Positions 42,470-55,458 of a DNA stretch of 64,000 nt are shown in pieces; positions within the stretch are counted from its first letter, which is position 1, and every line of letters starts with the position of its first letter. The position numbers and the translations under genes were made by a program. The DNA is from Leptobrachium leishanense (lineage: Eukaryota > Chordata > Amphibia > Anura > Megophryidae): the NCBI GenBank assembly GCA_009667805.1, contig CM019064.1, positions 383,732,549-383,796,548 of the forward strand, read 5' to 3'. The notes below the pieces were generated by a model. That model was not told the DNA's origin. It worked only from the letters and a program-made list of their open reading frames with translations, and made no database searches.

Positions 42470-43090
42470 AAAGAGAGGTAGGTAGCGCTGATAAAGGATG
42501 ATAGGAGATCGCTGATACACCTGAATGGTCCTTGTTTCTCAACCATCAACAAATAACAGAGAAAAATGGAAATGGTGTAGCGATGTCTATGTCCTTTCAC
42601 AGAATGGAGTCAGAGTCACATGAATTGTATTCTTAGGCTTCTCTTCTTTAGTGCTCCTCAAAGAAAACACAAGAGATACATCATAGTGCGACCCATCAAC
42701 ATGACACACACGTGTGGATAAATAGTTGCACTCACATGTAATAGAACCCTCCTGGTTCTGGATAATGTGCCTTAGGGATGTTATCGGCTTCCCAATTGCC
42801 CTTTCAGACGGGGTTCACTTGATCCAATGGAAGATCCAAGATGGAATAGATTTCTGTATCTCCAAATTCCAAAGATATAGAGTTCCCCCCGAAAATATTT
42901 ACAGGGAGATTTTTAGAAGCTCTTCATCCAGCAACACATTAACAACTTCTCAAATAGGAGAACACGGCAGAAAACTCATTGGTGACATCATCAGAACACA
43001 CAAGGAGACTTCATGGCGAGTCAGGATCATTCCTGGTAAAGCCCATTCCCTGCTCTGGCTCAGAGGGGGGACAGGTGGCACGAGGCTTTG
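42470..43090 (-). mobile_element. Possible Penelope-like 3' region (minus)
   Basis: On the minus strand, GGGTCGCACTATGATGTATC and ATCGCTACACCATTTCC parallel GGGTTGCACTATGATGTGTT and ATCGCTACACCATTATC at 52180-52310, downstream of the hammerhead-like motif there. No coding frame is convincing. Confidence 0.4.
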
Positions 43091-43740
43091 ATTTATATAG
43101 TGTCATATCAAGATTAATTATATATATGAATTTCATGGATGACAGCTTATGATTTGATGTCAGCTGCATCACTGTCTGCAATTATACAACCAAATAAGTG
43201 ACTGGCTCCATTAACCCAGATATGTGCACGAATTGTGGCATGAATTATGTAGTAGACCCTGGAAAGCATGAGGAAATTTCACCCTGTCTCTAATCACTTC
43301 ATGCGAGCAATAATTTTGTGTCTAACACTAATCATCAGGCATAGTGTGGGTTATAATGCAACACGTTGCAATGCATGAATGCATTCTTCATTTTTAAATG
43401 TATTACATAAAATAGAAAATAAAATCCTTCCTGCATTTTAGTCAACTCTCCAGGCGTAGCAGCTTCAGCAGTGAGCTCAGCTTACACCAGGAAATGTACC
43501 AGCCAATCAGGAGCCTCACGTAATACTCAGAGGATGGCGGGGCTTGCAGCCAGATGGTTATAGGGAGGGGAAGAACTTTGTACTTACTATTAACACTGTG
43601 AGCTTACAATGGCAACATTAGACGCCGTTAAAGTGAAATGGAAGCAACAAGATGGATAAAAAAGAAAGAGATGATGGAAGAGTCTGAAATTGAGGTCGAT
43701 ATCCAAACCGATCCAAAATGTCCCGTTTACTATCAAATCT
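43091..43740. other. No recognisable feature
   Basis: No open frame or repeat ends supportable. Confidence 0.4.
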
Positions 43741-43744
43741 AGAT

Positions 43745-44258
43745 TTCTTCAGAATAAAATAATCCTGCACTCAACAACCACCTACCGGACAAGCCCGTTA
43801 TGATCTGGGATTGCTTCTACGTCTAGGTTTAGCAATGCTATGTGGCCAAAAAATGAGGTCATGTGACTCCCTGAATATACTGAATGAGCAGGTTTTTCCA
43901 TCAATGGGTTTTTCTTCCCTGATGTCTTAAGATGGCAATGCCAGGATTCATCGGGCTCAAATTGTGCAAGAGTGGTTCAGGGAGCATGAGACATCATTTT
44001 CACACATTGATTGGCCACCACACAGTCCAGACCTTAACCCCCCATTGAGAATCTTTGGGATCTGCTGGAGAAGACATTACGCAGCGTCCGACTCTCCCAT
44101 TAATACAAGATCTTGGCGACAAATTAATGCAACTCTGGACGGAGATAAATGCTGTGACATTGGATACGTTTATTGAAACAATTCCACGGCGGATGCGTGC
44201 CGTAATCAAGGCAACTACATATTAAAGTGTGTGACTTTTTTTGGCCATACAGTGTATG
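43745..44258 (+). pseudogene. Decayed Tc1-like transposon, C-terminal half and right end
   Basis: Conceptual translation across frameshifts shows VMIWDCFYV, then [20 protein letters not shown] and [13 protein letters not shown] of the Tc1 DDE domain. A shift follows before the usual glutamate, and the read-out ends with the Tc1-like terminus TTTTTTTGGCCATACAGTG. A different Tc1 lineage from 41340 and 52759. Not functional. Confidence 0.85.
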
Positions 44259-44330
44259 TACTGTGAGTATTAACTATTGATAATAAGCTAGGTTAATCAA
44301 ACCTGTCTTTCACTTCTGCATTGGTGAAAA

Positions 44331-45275
44331 GGTGTCATCTGCGCTCGTTTCTATGTGTTCCATGTACAACAAAACTGAGGTTTTTGTTTGTTTCAATGGC
44401 CATTGCAACGTAAACTCACTCGCCACTTCACGGCACCTCTTTACAGAGTGAGTACCTAACAATTGTAACCAAAAGGCCGCTCTACTGAGCAGCTCCAAGC
44501 CTCTCCTGCTGCTTTTCAGCCAAGGAGAGGCAAAGATGGTGGGTTTTATTTATACACGCACCAAACACTTCCCATTTGGGATTAAAAACAAAAACATGGA
44601 AAGAGGAACAGCTGCAGAACGACGGACTGGTGTTACAAGGATGATATACATAAATACAGAAAAAATGGCGTCGCACCCATACTCACCAGAGCGGCAGCAA
44701 CTGCCAGGAGTAACAGCCCAGTTAATGTATAAAACATAACAAGGAAAAAAGGTGTCATCTGCGCTCGTTTCTATGTGTTCCATGTACAACAAAACTGAGG
44801 TTTTTGTTTGTTTCAATAGCCATTGCAACGTAAGCTCACTCGCCACTTTTGTATATCATGCTTGTAACACCAGTCCGTCGTTCTGCAGCTGTTCCTCTTT
44901 CCATGTTTTTGTTTTTATCCCAAATGGGAAGTGTTTGGTGCGTGTATAAATAAAACCCACCATATCTTTGCCTCTCCTTGGCTGAAAAGCAGCAGGAGGG
45001 GCTTGGAGCTGCTCAGTAGAGCGGCATTTTGGTTACAATTGTTAGGTACTCACTCTGTAAAGAGGTGCGTGAAGTGGCGAGTGAGCTTACGTTGCAATGG
45101 CCATTGAAACAAACAAAAACCTCAGTTTTGTTGTACATGGAACACATAGAAACGAGCGCAGATGACACCTTTTTTCCTTGTTATGTTTTATACATTAACT
45201 GGGCTGTTACTCCTGGCAGTTGCTGCCGCTCCAGTGAGTAGGGGCGCGACGCAATTTTTTCTGTATTTATGTACT
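44331..45275. repeat. Compound repeat: tandem and inverted copies of a ~410-bp unit
   Basis: The module GGTGTCATCTGCGCTCGTTT...CACTCGCCAC occurs at 44331-44428 (+), 44751-44848 (+) and 45073-45170 (-). 44446-44642 is mirrored at 44866-45055, and 44650-44750 is mirrored at 45171-45275. So one full inverted unit faces one full plus one partial direct unit. CTGGGCTG...TTGCTGCCGCTCCAG...GGCGCGACG at the end resembles the loop of the fold-back element at 25797 and 26289. Confidence 0.8.
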
Positions 45276-45309
45276 TCTGCGTTGGTACCTGACTCCTACA
45301 CTTCTACAC

Positions 45310-45600
45310 AAAATATTCCCCACCGCTAACAGGACCTGTTGGCGCTGCCAAGCTTCACCAGGTACATTTATACACATATGGTGGGAATGCCCACTGATAG
45401 GTACATATTGGAACTCCATATTCGCGATCATTAATGAGATCACAGGACTGGACGTACCCTCTTCACTTCAAGTAGCAGTTTCACCTGGTTCCTGTCTCGA
45501 CACTCACATATTGGAACTCCATATTCGTGATCATTAATGAGATCACAGGACTGGACTTACGCTTTAGCCATACAATTGTTTAATGTTAGTAAGTCATTGA
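45310..45600 (+). pseudogene. L1-like ORF2 C-terminal fragment with internal 50-bp duplication
   Basis: A conceptual read of CWRCQASPGTFIHIWWECPL matches the L1-type CWRxCG...HIWW.CP zinc-knuckle segment (compare 11791-12462). The phrase ATATTGGAACTCCATATTCG continuing to CACAGGACTGGAC occurs at 45406-45455 and again at 45508-45557. Confidence 0.75.
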
Positions 45601-45682
45601 TACCTAGAAAGTGACGCTCGACTACACCCCCAACGGTGTGGGAGTGGATACAGGCTGTGGAGGGAGTTCGCGAAATGGAGAC

Positions 45683-46050
45683 TCTTTACTGCAGAATTTT
45701 ACAATGAATGGTTTATTAGATATTAAATTAAAATGTGAATATTTTTAACATTGAAGCCTATGGGATTCGCCAGAATAAACCTGTCAAATGAAACCACCTA
45801 ATGGCAGGGCAATTCGGGAACCTTTCACTGCTGGTTTGTGTTCTCTGAATAGATGAAGCAGTGCTTTTTTATGGGGATTTCACTGCTCTCGAACAGGCAC
45901 TGAACAGGCACCGAATGTGCAGGCAATTCGCCAGGATTTGGCGTATTGCCTGCTCTCTGAATAGCCGAATGGCCAAGAAAGGTAACCGAACGCTGATTTT
46001 CAGCATTCGGTTACCTTTCTCCAGCCATTCAGATCTCTTTGAATAACCCT
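45683..46050. mobile_element. 'GGGTTATTCA' palindromic family, truncated copy
   Basis: Matches the right half of 46547-47368 (CATTGAAGCCTATGGGATTCGCC, in pieces) and ends CTCTTTGAATAACCCT. The left half is missing; it joins the L1 fragment directly. Confidence 0.75.
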
Positions 46051-46546
46051 AAATGTACTGCAATTATTTGTGCTTTATAGAATGTAGAATGGTAATGCTT
46101 CATTATGTACTGTACATCTGATGAAAAACCAATAAAACTTTATTGCAAAAAATCTGTCTTTCACAGACAAACCATGAGATCTTTGAAGAAGCACAATACT
46201 TGAAAAATGTAATAATCAATAAAAAAATTGCAGTGTATTTTAACCCTATAGAGGGTGTATAGGTATAGCCCCTCTCAGAGTGCAAGGTCTCGGCATCACA
46301 ACCAGTTACAAGTATTTCTAAAGCACTACCAAGTTCCGTAGCGCTGTACAATGGGAGAGACAGAATAACAATATACATACAAGTTAGAGACGCACAGAAA
46401 AGTAGGAGAGCAGATGCTGCTCGAGAGCTTACAATCTAAGAGGAGAGGGGTGACACGCTAGGTGAGGGTGAATACAGGCCACAACCAAACCAGTTGTAGA
46501 ATGTAAACTAATCAGAGAAAAAAATATTTTTTCCAGCTGAAATATA
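46051..46546 (-). mobile_element. Unassigned, with an L2 tail at 46310-46445
   Basis: On the minus strand, ATTGTAAGCTCTCGAGCAGC and GTACAGCGCTACGGAACTTG are an L2-type 3' end. The rest is unassigned. Confidence 0.6.
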
Positions 46547-47368
46547 CAGGGTTATTCAAAGAGAATCGAAAAGTCACTGCACTTTCGGTGACTTTTCGTT
46601 CTCTTTAATTCGGTGCGATTTGGCGATCCCATTTGTGGTGTAATCAGCAAGCACCACAGGGCCGCCGTAATGCAGGGAAAAGCCGCCGAACACTCACCGC
46701 AAAACCTGACGAACGCACACCGAAACCTGCAAAAACATCTGGATGGACCGGAAAAAGCCGACACCGCAGACGAATGGAGTGAAAAAAAAACAGTACGCTT
46801 GAATGTTTGAAATGTAAAACGCTGTTTGCAAAGAAACTACAGAACGGAAATGTCTGAAATTTACATATAAGATCCAATGAATGATAATAAAAAGGACTGT
46901 TACAGAAAAAAGAAAAAACTCTTTTTTAAAAAAACAAACGGCAATTTTTTTTCCGCACAAAATCCCGAAAAATGCCTAAAAGATCCTAAAAAATCTATAA
47001 ATAAAGTGACTTTTTACTGCAGAATATTATAATCAACAGTTTATCAGATATTGAATTAAAACAGGAATATTTTTAACATTGAAGCCTATGGGATTCGCCT
47101 GAATAAACCTGTCGAATGACACCACCGAATGGCGGGGCAATTCGGCAAATTTTCACTGCTGGTTTTTGTTCTCCGAATAGCTGAAGCATTGCTTCTCTAT
47201 GGGGATTTCGCTGCCCTCGAACAGGCGACGTATGTGCAGGCAATTCACCAGCATTTGGCGAACTGTCTGCTCTCTGAATAGCTGAATGGCCAGGAAAGGT
47301 AACTGTACGCTGAATTTCACTGTTCGGTTACCTTTCGGCCACAATTCGGATCTCTTTGAATAACCCTG
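46547..47368. mobile_element. 'GGGTTATTCA' palindromic family, complete copy
   Basis: CAGGGTTATTCAAAGAGAAT at the left and CTCTTTGAATAACCCTG at the right, flanked by ATA on both sides (46544-46546 and 47369-47371). 822 bp, with no transposase. Relatives at 45683, 55957 and 57862. Confidence 0.85.
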
Positions 47369-47736
47369 ATAGGATTTTCACACAAAACAAATCAAATAAT
47401 TTGCACAAACAGACCAAATGAAAAAGGAAACAATACTAATGAGAAGTTAAAACTTACACTGTCATACAGCAGGCTGACCTGCCTGGACGCACTTAGCCCT
47501 GAGGAGGACCCTCGCTTCCCCAGTGAGTATTAGTGAATGTCATCCAGTGCCCCTTTACAGTTAAAATTATAATACAATTCTTCCAATAACCTTTTTGAGG
47601 ACACACACTGTGAGGTAAAATTAAGCTCCAAAGTAAGGGAAGCCATAGTTAAAGCTTAAATATGAAGCAAATACTTTTCATACAGAAAGAAGAAAAGGAA
47701 TCAGTAGTGCAATGCGCAGTACAATGCATTTTAACC
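47369..47736. other. No recognisable feature
   Basis: Nothing supportable. Confidence 0.4.
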
Positions 47737-47777
47737 CTTTCGCTGCTGAGCCATTTCACGCCTGTGTGCTGAGCTAA
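47737..47777 (+). mobile_element. MITE left end (CCCTTTCGCTGCTGAG), cut by retroposon
   Basis: TTAACCCTTTCGCTGCTGAGCC matches the left end of 13500-13764. The element is interrupted by the L1-like retroposon at 47778. Confidence 0.55.
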
Positions 47778-50700
47778 TTTTTTTTTTTGTATTTAAAGTT
47801 TTTATTTTAAAGCAAAATCAGCAAGACAAGCCTAAAGAAAACGGCCGCGCAGGGCCGAAAAGTCATCAGCGGAAGAGAGCACATAGGAAGACATCAAAGA
47901 AATGAACTAAGGGGGCGGAGCCGATTGCCCATGGGAGAAGTCACGTTCTGCAGAGCTCTCCAGCTGTTACCCTTTTTTCTATGATTTGACGTGACTCCCC
48001 ATCGGCTGCAGTGTTTTTCCTTGGCTTGGGGAACCCAGGACGACCTACCTCCCTGCGCTGATACCTTTTGGCTCACTCCCTGGTGCCGTTTGGGGCAATT
48101 TGAGGCTTGCGGCCTATACGGCGGGCGGCCATCTTGGACGTCTCCGTGCGGACCTCATGACTCTTTCTCTCTCCTGCCCTGGTCCTGCTGCAGAACCTGA
48201 TCCCCCTTTAGATTGGCAATTATGGCCCGGGAATCCTGATGACTCTTGTCTCCTCACGAAGGGAGATGTCTGGCGTATTTTGGAGGAGTTGGCTGACTTC
48301 CAGGATGTCCAAGATGAACTGGCGGGGTGAAACACGTGCCTAGGTTGGAGCAGGGTCGAATGCAGTGGGCAGCGGACTTGCGGGACCCGCCGGAGCTGCG
48401 GGCTCGCAGCAGAGAGATGGCTCCTTGCTGGGACGTGGAGGGACTGAGCAGGGGTACACCTGTTGATCCGTGGTTCCTGCCCGTGGTGACGGTGAGCTCT
48501 GCTGTGGCGGTGGATGGAGAGTGGTGCCGTGGGAGTGAAGACCGTAACGCCGGGGCACTGACCGATTCCCGGCTGCGGAATGAGGATGCCCCGCCGTGTG
48601 AGGAGTTCTGGCCTGGGGAGGAAGGCCTGTCACCTTTGGCACTGATCGCTGAGACCCTGGAGGCTCTTACCAGTTTGAGAGGGTCGCCTGTCGTGTTGTT
48701 CCTCCTTCCTCCAGCAGCCCCTATGGAGATGACACTGCTGCGGCTCCTCTACCCCACTTGCGAGGAGGAGCACTGGAGATCCCGGTCTCGCGGTTGTTCT
48801 GATGGAACTGATGGCTTGGTTCTGCCAGAGGCTTTTCCTGCTGAGATTCTAGCCCCGTACCGTGATACTGGCTGAAGCAGAGGCCTCCCCTCCACTCTCG
48901 CTACGTCCCCGCTTCCTTCTCTGCTTTGAGACCTGGGCTGCGGCCTCTTTCCCCTAGCCTTGCTTTCCTGCTGACTCTTCCCTCTGATCTATGCATTGTT
49001 GTTTATTTTTCTTTGTTCTTTCAAGCAGCTGAGTGGTTTTATTTTTATTTTTTTTATTATTCTTCTGTAACCTGCCCCACAGTTGGCATGTCTAAATTTC
49101 TGTGGACTTCATTTTTCTGTGCTATATTTTTCTTATATTTTCCGAGGACTTGCTTTTTATGACATTTCTTCTTACCCCCCTTTCTTTTCCTTTTCGCCCC
49201 CTATTTTTGCACCATTGGGATTCTGCTGATGACACCCCTTCTGGGCACTGAGGATACCCGAGACTCCTTTTAGTGACTCCTGCCGATGTTCTACTCCCCG
49301 GATGTTTTATTTTTTATTATTATTTTAATCTCACACATGCTCTAAATCGTACTCGGCCCCTCCTTCCCCCTCCCCCTTTCTTTTTGGCATTTTGGGTTTT
49401 GCTCAAGGTGTGCCATTGTGGCGACCACCATGACTCTGACCGCCATACCTGACCCTCGAGTGCCCTGGCCTTGTGACCTGCACTCTTCCATGGCCTCCTT
49501 TTGTCCTATGGACTCCTGGGAGTGAGCCAGGAAGGTCACCTATTGGGCTTTTGCCACTCCACCTACTGTTTTATTTTTGTTTTTGGGTCCTGGGGTGCTT
49601 ATTGGTGTGTGTGGGTTTTTTTTTTTTATATATATATTTTTATATATCTGAGACTTTATGTGTCTGCCCTGCGCGGCTGCTTGACCGTTTATTCTCTTTG
49701 GCTTCTGTATTGCTGATGTGATCTTAAAATAAAAAAAAATTTGAATATAAAAAAAAAAAAAAAATGAACTATCTATCCATGAAGCACTGCAATAAAAAAT
49801 AAAAAAACAAGAAAAAGAGTCCGCTGAAAACACATGCTAAATAGCGCTCATGTGGGGGAAGGGGGGACAGAGGGCAAATAATAAGAGACATATATACTAT
49901 ACTCATCTAAGAGACCATCAAAAACAATGTCTTAGATAACAAACAAGTGTGCTCAAAATTATCCCCGAGTGGGGGAGTCTCATCAGAAACAGAAAAGCGA
50001 GAATCTCATCAGAAGTCATCTGCAAAAACTCACGAAAGGCATAGGCCATAAAAACAAAAGTCTCAGTCAAAAAGAAAACAAAAACAAATCCTCCCCAAAT
50101 GGTGGGTTTCTCCAGTTCAGAAAAACTCTGCATACGGGGGAAGGGGGTGGGGGTGTTCTCATAAAATGGCTAAGATATCTCGCCATATAAAAGTGGAGAT
50201 TTTTTTTTTAAAAATAATAAAAAGAAAACAGAGCAGCGAAAGATCACTCGGGGGGGGGGGCAAGTATAGCACAAACTGAGGAGAGGCCTGCTAATAAGTG
50301 TGGAGTCATTTGCTTCAACCTGTATCCAGGAGTGGCATCCGGGCCATCGCAGGCAAGCCCCAGCAGAGCGTTCCATTCCGCTTGGACCCTGCATGCACGA
50401 AAGCGCGGTGCGTCGGCGTTCTCTTTCGCGCCATTTTGACATTTGGCCGAAGGGGGCCATCCATCCCGAATCCATCGGGCCCGCATTTAGACTGCTCCCC
50501 CAACGCCACCTCCGTAGACACAGGGGGACACGCGGCATGCTGCTCCGGAGGTGCCCCTCCAACTTCCGTCTCCTTCGGTGCCTTCTCTGCCGATCCCGCA
50601 GGAACCGCTACATCCAGGGGCGCACAGATCTCCCCACTGCTTCCTACGCACAGGATCAGGGCTGCTCCCAAGGGCCCAGACACCTGGGTCAGAGCTCCAG

Positions 50701-51380
50701 GCAGAGCACCGATCCTGGTACAACTCCCCAAGGACACCTCAGCAAGCGAGCAGGCCGCTGAACCGCCCGTTTCCTCAACGGCCTCCGTCTCTTCTAACCT
50801 CTGGGTTTTCGTTCCGTTGCAGCTCCTCAGAGCAGCTAGCATCCGGCGCCAGTCACCCCTGGTGACCGGGCTATCGTCGTCCTCCCCTGCCAGCATTCTC
50901 AGGCAGGCGTCCAGGCCTGTGACCAGGGCTCCCTCACCACCAGGTGGGGGGGTCCCTCACCTCCAGGTGGGAGGGATACGTCCATCCATCCCCCCGTAGG
51001 TCCGCTCGCCACTCCTACGGTACAGCCACCCAGGTCTGCTGGGAGACGTGGGCCCACCATCCCCATCGACCGCGGAGCTACTGAATCCGGGGCAGGACGA
51101 TCCGACCAGCGAGGCCACCAGACAGCTGGAACCTGGTCTCAGGCCGCAAGATGGCCGCCGACGTTACTATGCAGCCACGAGGAGGCAGCTGCCAGCGATG
51201 TCTCTGGTCTGGAGGGGGTGCTAAACGGACTCCGGACGGCACAGTACCGAAGGCCACCAGCTCAGGGACCTTTTAGAAGCAAAATGCTGCGGAAAAAGTC
51301 ATCGAGTGGTCCCTGTATGGAGAAGACGTGTGGAGCTCCACTGAGACACGTCCTCTCCCTTCAGCAGCCGGCCACACCCC
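47778..51380 (-). mobile_element. L1-like non-autonomous retroposon (minus), split by a relative
   Basis: The 3' end is the T-run at 47777-47790, and the 5' end (minus strand) begins GGGGTGTGGCCGGCTG at about 51380. GCTGAGCT occurs at both outer edges (47768-47775 and 51381-51388), a likely target duplication. Without the nested 47910-49755 element it is about 1.75 kb. An open frame from 50896 to 50315 (193 codons, rich in A, G, P, E) is not a reverse transcriptase, and I recognise no domain in it. It may be a remnant of ORF1 or 5' UTR. Confidence 0.65.
47910..49755 (+). mobile_element. L1-like non-autonomous retroposon (plus), nested
   Basis: Starts GGGGGCGGAGCCGATTGCCC, ends in a poly(A) stretch at about 49726-49763, and is framed by AAATGAACTA (47899-47909 region and 49762-49771). 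These are retroposon hallmarks. The GGGGGCGGAGCC start resembles the GGGGTGTGGCCG start of the enclosing minus-strand element, so they are probably one family. Open frames at 48100-48330 and 48327-48875 lack ATG starts or known domains. No reverse transcriptase. Confidence 0.75.
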
Positions 51381-51688
51381 GCTGAGCTCATTTTTACTGG
51401 TTTCGCTCATCATGTTTAAACGCAGTTTTACGTCACATTTTATTATACGACCCAGACATATTATATATCGTTCTTTCCGGCAGACTCGGCAGATTCATAA
51501 TATATCCTTATTATATGTATACGTCATGTCCTGCCTGAATATTATAACAAAAAAATGCAATAAAATTAGAATTTTCAATAAATAGAAAAAATCGTTAGTG
51601 CAGTATCATTGTTCACATTATAGTTGAAATGGGAACAATATTGCTGCATTAATAAAACAAAAAAAAACAGATATTATGAGTGACTTCC
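51381..51688. other. No gene recognised
   Basis: AT-rich sequence leading into the Penelope-like fragment. No supportable frame. Confidence 0.4.
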
Positions 51689-51735
51689 CCAGCTGGCTGC
51701 TATGTTAATATATCAACAGGTGAAACGCGTTCTGG
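51689..51735 (+). ncRNA. Degenerate hammerhead-like motif
   Basis: CCAG, CTGGCTG (for CTGATGA), a helix of TGTT/AACA, GAAA, CGCGTT and CTGG. The flanking pairing and GAAACGCGTTCTGG are identical to the motif at 25156-25169, but the catalytic CTGATGA box is mutated, so it should be inactive. Confidence 0.5.
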
Positions 51736-52090
51736 CTATTTCTTTTTACTTTTATTGTGTATATTTTATGTTTTATTGAAGCTTTACACAACGATTTCTG
51801 CATTTATCGATTTGTTTGGGTTTTCTTGGACGTTGTACTCCAAAAACAACCTCTGGGCACACTACCTGCGGACCTGGGTTAGGTCCTACACCTTGTGAGT
51901 TTATTTTTCTATTACTCTACTTTTGTTGCTACTGCAGTTTGCGCTATGGCCCCCACCTTTTATATTTAAGGTTCTCAAGGCATATAAGATCAGAGGGGCG
52001 CTTGGGTGGCCGGTTAACAACCCAGGCTCACCATCCAGAGCCAGGAGGGCTCTGCTTCACGTGAGTGCCACCATACTTGGATGTACTTTT

Positions 52091-52167
52091 AACCCCTTAA
52101 GGACAAACGATGTAACGTTTACATCATGAATGTATAGACTTTAAAGACCCCTGTTCCTTAAGGGGTT
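52091..52167. repeat. Short palindromic MITE (AACCCCTTAAGGACA ends)
   Basis: TAACCCCTTAAGGACAAACG and GTTCCTTAAGGGGTTA are inverse ends 77 bp apart, with an inner ACGATGTAACGTTTACATC hairpin. Confidence 0.8.
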
Positions 52168-52320
52168 AAATATACCTCATGGGTTGCACTATGATGTGTT
52201 TCCGCTCTTTTTGAGGTCACTTGAAAATGAGAAGATTTCACCAAACATCCTTCGAATTTATTCTCATGATTGGAAAATAGGAACATTGTGATCGCTACAC
52301 CATTATCTCTGGTTTTGTTA

Positions 52321-52758
52321 CTATCCTTGTGGTTGAGTGACAGGAACCACTTGTGACGGAACCGTTCTCTTCCGTCTGTCCTGACTCTCCAGATACCCCT
52401 TCGTTGCGGTCAGCCCGGCTACTGGGAGTGCTGTCCTCAGCGCCTCGAGCAGCTTGACCTGCCTGCTTCTGTTTCGCTGCCCTGGAGCCGTTAGGAATTT
52501 CCAGAAGGCCGCTCTGTGCCTTCTGAGCTTGAGTGTGTAGTGTAGTGTAGTTGAAGGAGACACCAGACGCGGCTGCATGTTCCAACAGGATTCTCTCTCT
52601 CTCTGAGCTCTTTAATGAACAAAAACGCCACTACTTATGCTGAGATCCAACAGCCATAATTTGCATAAATGACGCACATCGTCCTACTAAAATGCTAATT
52701 ACATTATGTCAGATATTTACAATAAACATTCTTTAGCCTTTAGCTCACACAACATTTA
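52321..52758. other. Unassigned flank of the Tc1 element
   Basis: A 96-codon minus-strand frame (52585-52295) shows no known domain. Otherwise featureless. Confidence 0.4.
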
Positions 52759-52790
52759 CAGTTGTGTTCAAAATTATTCAACCCCCACTG
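52759..52790 (+). repeat. Tc1 terminal inverted repeat, left
   Basis: CAGTTGTGTTCAAAATTATT continuing to CAACCCCC, the inverse of 54337-54366. Confidence 0.93.
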
Positions 52791-52948
52791 AAATTGAGTG
52801 TTTTGGCCAGTTTGACATTGATTTTGATCATTCAGTCATCTTGCTTACAATTAAATCAAAGAGGCACGTGTAGGTCAGACAAATATAACTTAACATTTAT
52901 AATGAAATAACCACAAATGTATTTTCTGTGCTCACATCATTATCAGTT

Positions 52949-54016
<1,068 letters not shown>

Positions 54017-54336
54017 CTAGAAGGAGCTGAGTCACAGTCATTTTAAAGCTGCCTAATTGGTGCTTATTATGCTTTATTGCTGCTCCGTGACATCCACAGG
54101 TGTTTTCAATACCTGATTGAAAACACTTGAATGAACCTCTGTTCTTCAGAGTGGTGGTCTTTAAGGGGTTGAATAATTGTGTCAATGAAGAATTCACAAA
54201 AGAAACATTTACTACTGTATTACAAAACCAATTGATGTCATTTTAGTTGCATATGGTTCTTTAAAATGTCCTTGTAGGATTTCATTCTGAATACAATTAC
54301 AAATGTACACTAAATTCCCTAAAACCCTTTACAGCA

Positions 54337-54366
54337 TTGGGGGTTGAATAATTTTGAACACAACTG
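54337..54366 (-). repeat. Tc1 terminal inverted repeat, right
   Basis: Inverse of 52759-52790. Confidence 0.93.
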
Positions 54367-54368
54367 TA

Positions 54369-55458
54369 CATAGAACAATAGGTTAACACATCAGATTAAA
54401 AGACAAACAGACTTCTTGAATCAAACATGCAGCCAGATAAGGGGAAAAGCCCTGTTGCATAAATTACACAGCAGTAAAGCTTGTTTACTGGCTATACAAA
54501 AACTAATTTACCTACAGGAATATAAGTATATTTAAAACTAAAGCTACGCCATTTTACACTAAACTAATTTAAACTAAAACCAAACACTGTAAAATATATT
54601 TAAAATCACACGATATAAATGAACAAAAAGTCTCTTGGGGGTTTGAAGCGTGGAGCGCCACGTCAGCTCCATGACACTACTTGTGCTTGTTTTAGCGATT
54701 TTCCACCATATTTTTTTATCAGCGCAACCCGAATTTCTGTTTTGTACTAATGGCAAATATGTCAGACTTGTTATCTGAGGTTTGCTATACTCCAAGTCAG
54801 ATGGCAGAAATGTAACTCCGATACATAGATTTAGCTGACAGATAAAAGCCAACCAGCCCATCTAGTTTGGATTTTCCCAAGATAAAAATCACTGTTTGCT
54901 GTGATTTTTCCTGTTTAAGACCGTCCCCAGCTTACCTGTACTGGCCGGGGCCTCATAGTATAACTACATTTGTTTCATTCATCTTTAGGCAGCACAGCCT
55001 TACCAGAGCCGCTTCTTTTCAAAGGAAACCAGCTTCTAAGTTATGTTTCTCAAAGTCCTCGAAGCGCTTTGTCAGACAGGTGATATGTAATACAGGTTGG
55101 TAATGATTGTTTGACCTTCCCCGGCATCCTGAAAAAACTGCACATTCATTTGCAGAGCAAAGCATAAACATTTTTCCATGTATTACAGCCAACAGTACGT
55201 TGGGTTAGGCGTCTTTTATGATGTCAGTGTCATTACTGGCCTAGGTGTGGAAAATGCCTTTAAATTAGGGCCATTATAGCTTTGCGTTGTACAGTAGATG
55301 TGTGATCATTAAGTTTTACTCTGTCACTGTAGATAAGCATTTATTTATCATGTTGCTATTGGCAACAATAGAAAATGTTTTGTTCTTTTTTTTATCAGTA
55401 TAGGAAGCTTATAGCTCTGCTTTTCCCTCGTTATCCATTGTGTTGTGGTCTTATTTTA
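54369..55458. other. Mostly unassigned; weak exon-like segment at 55000-55080
   Basis: CATTCATCTTTAG precedes and GTCAGACAG/GTGATA follows a 91-base open segment (GCAGCACAGCC...TCAGACAG) on the plus strand. It encodes a basic peptide with no recognised homology. The evidence is too weak to call a gene. Confidence 0.2.

Larger units (their letters stand above)
51689..52320 (+). mobile_element. Penelope-like terminal region with decayed hammerhead-like motif
   Basis: Begins with the motif at 51689-51735 and continues with GGGCACACTACCTGCGGACC...CACCTTGTGAGTTTATTTTTC and GGGTTGCACTATGATGTG. Part of it parallels 42470-42720 in inverse. A short MITE lies at 52091-52167. Confidence 0.5.

Noticed and set aside
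48327..48875. 182-codon frame as a host gene
   Set aside because: No ATG start, no domain, and it lies inside a retroposon with poly(A) tail and target duplication.
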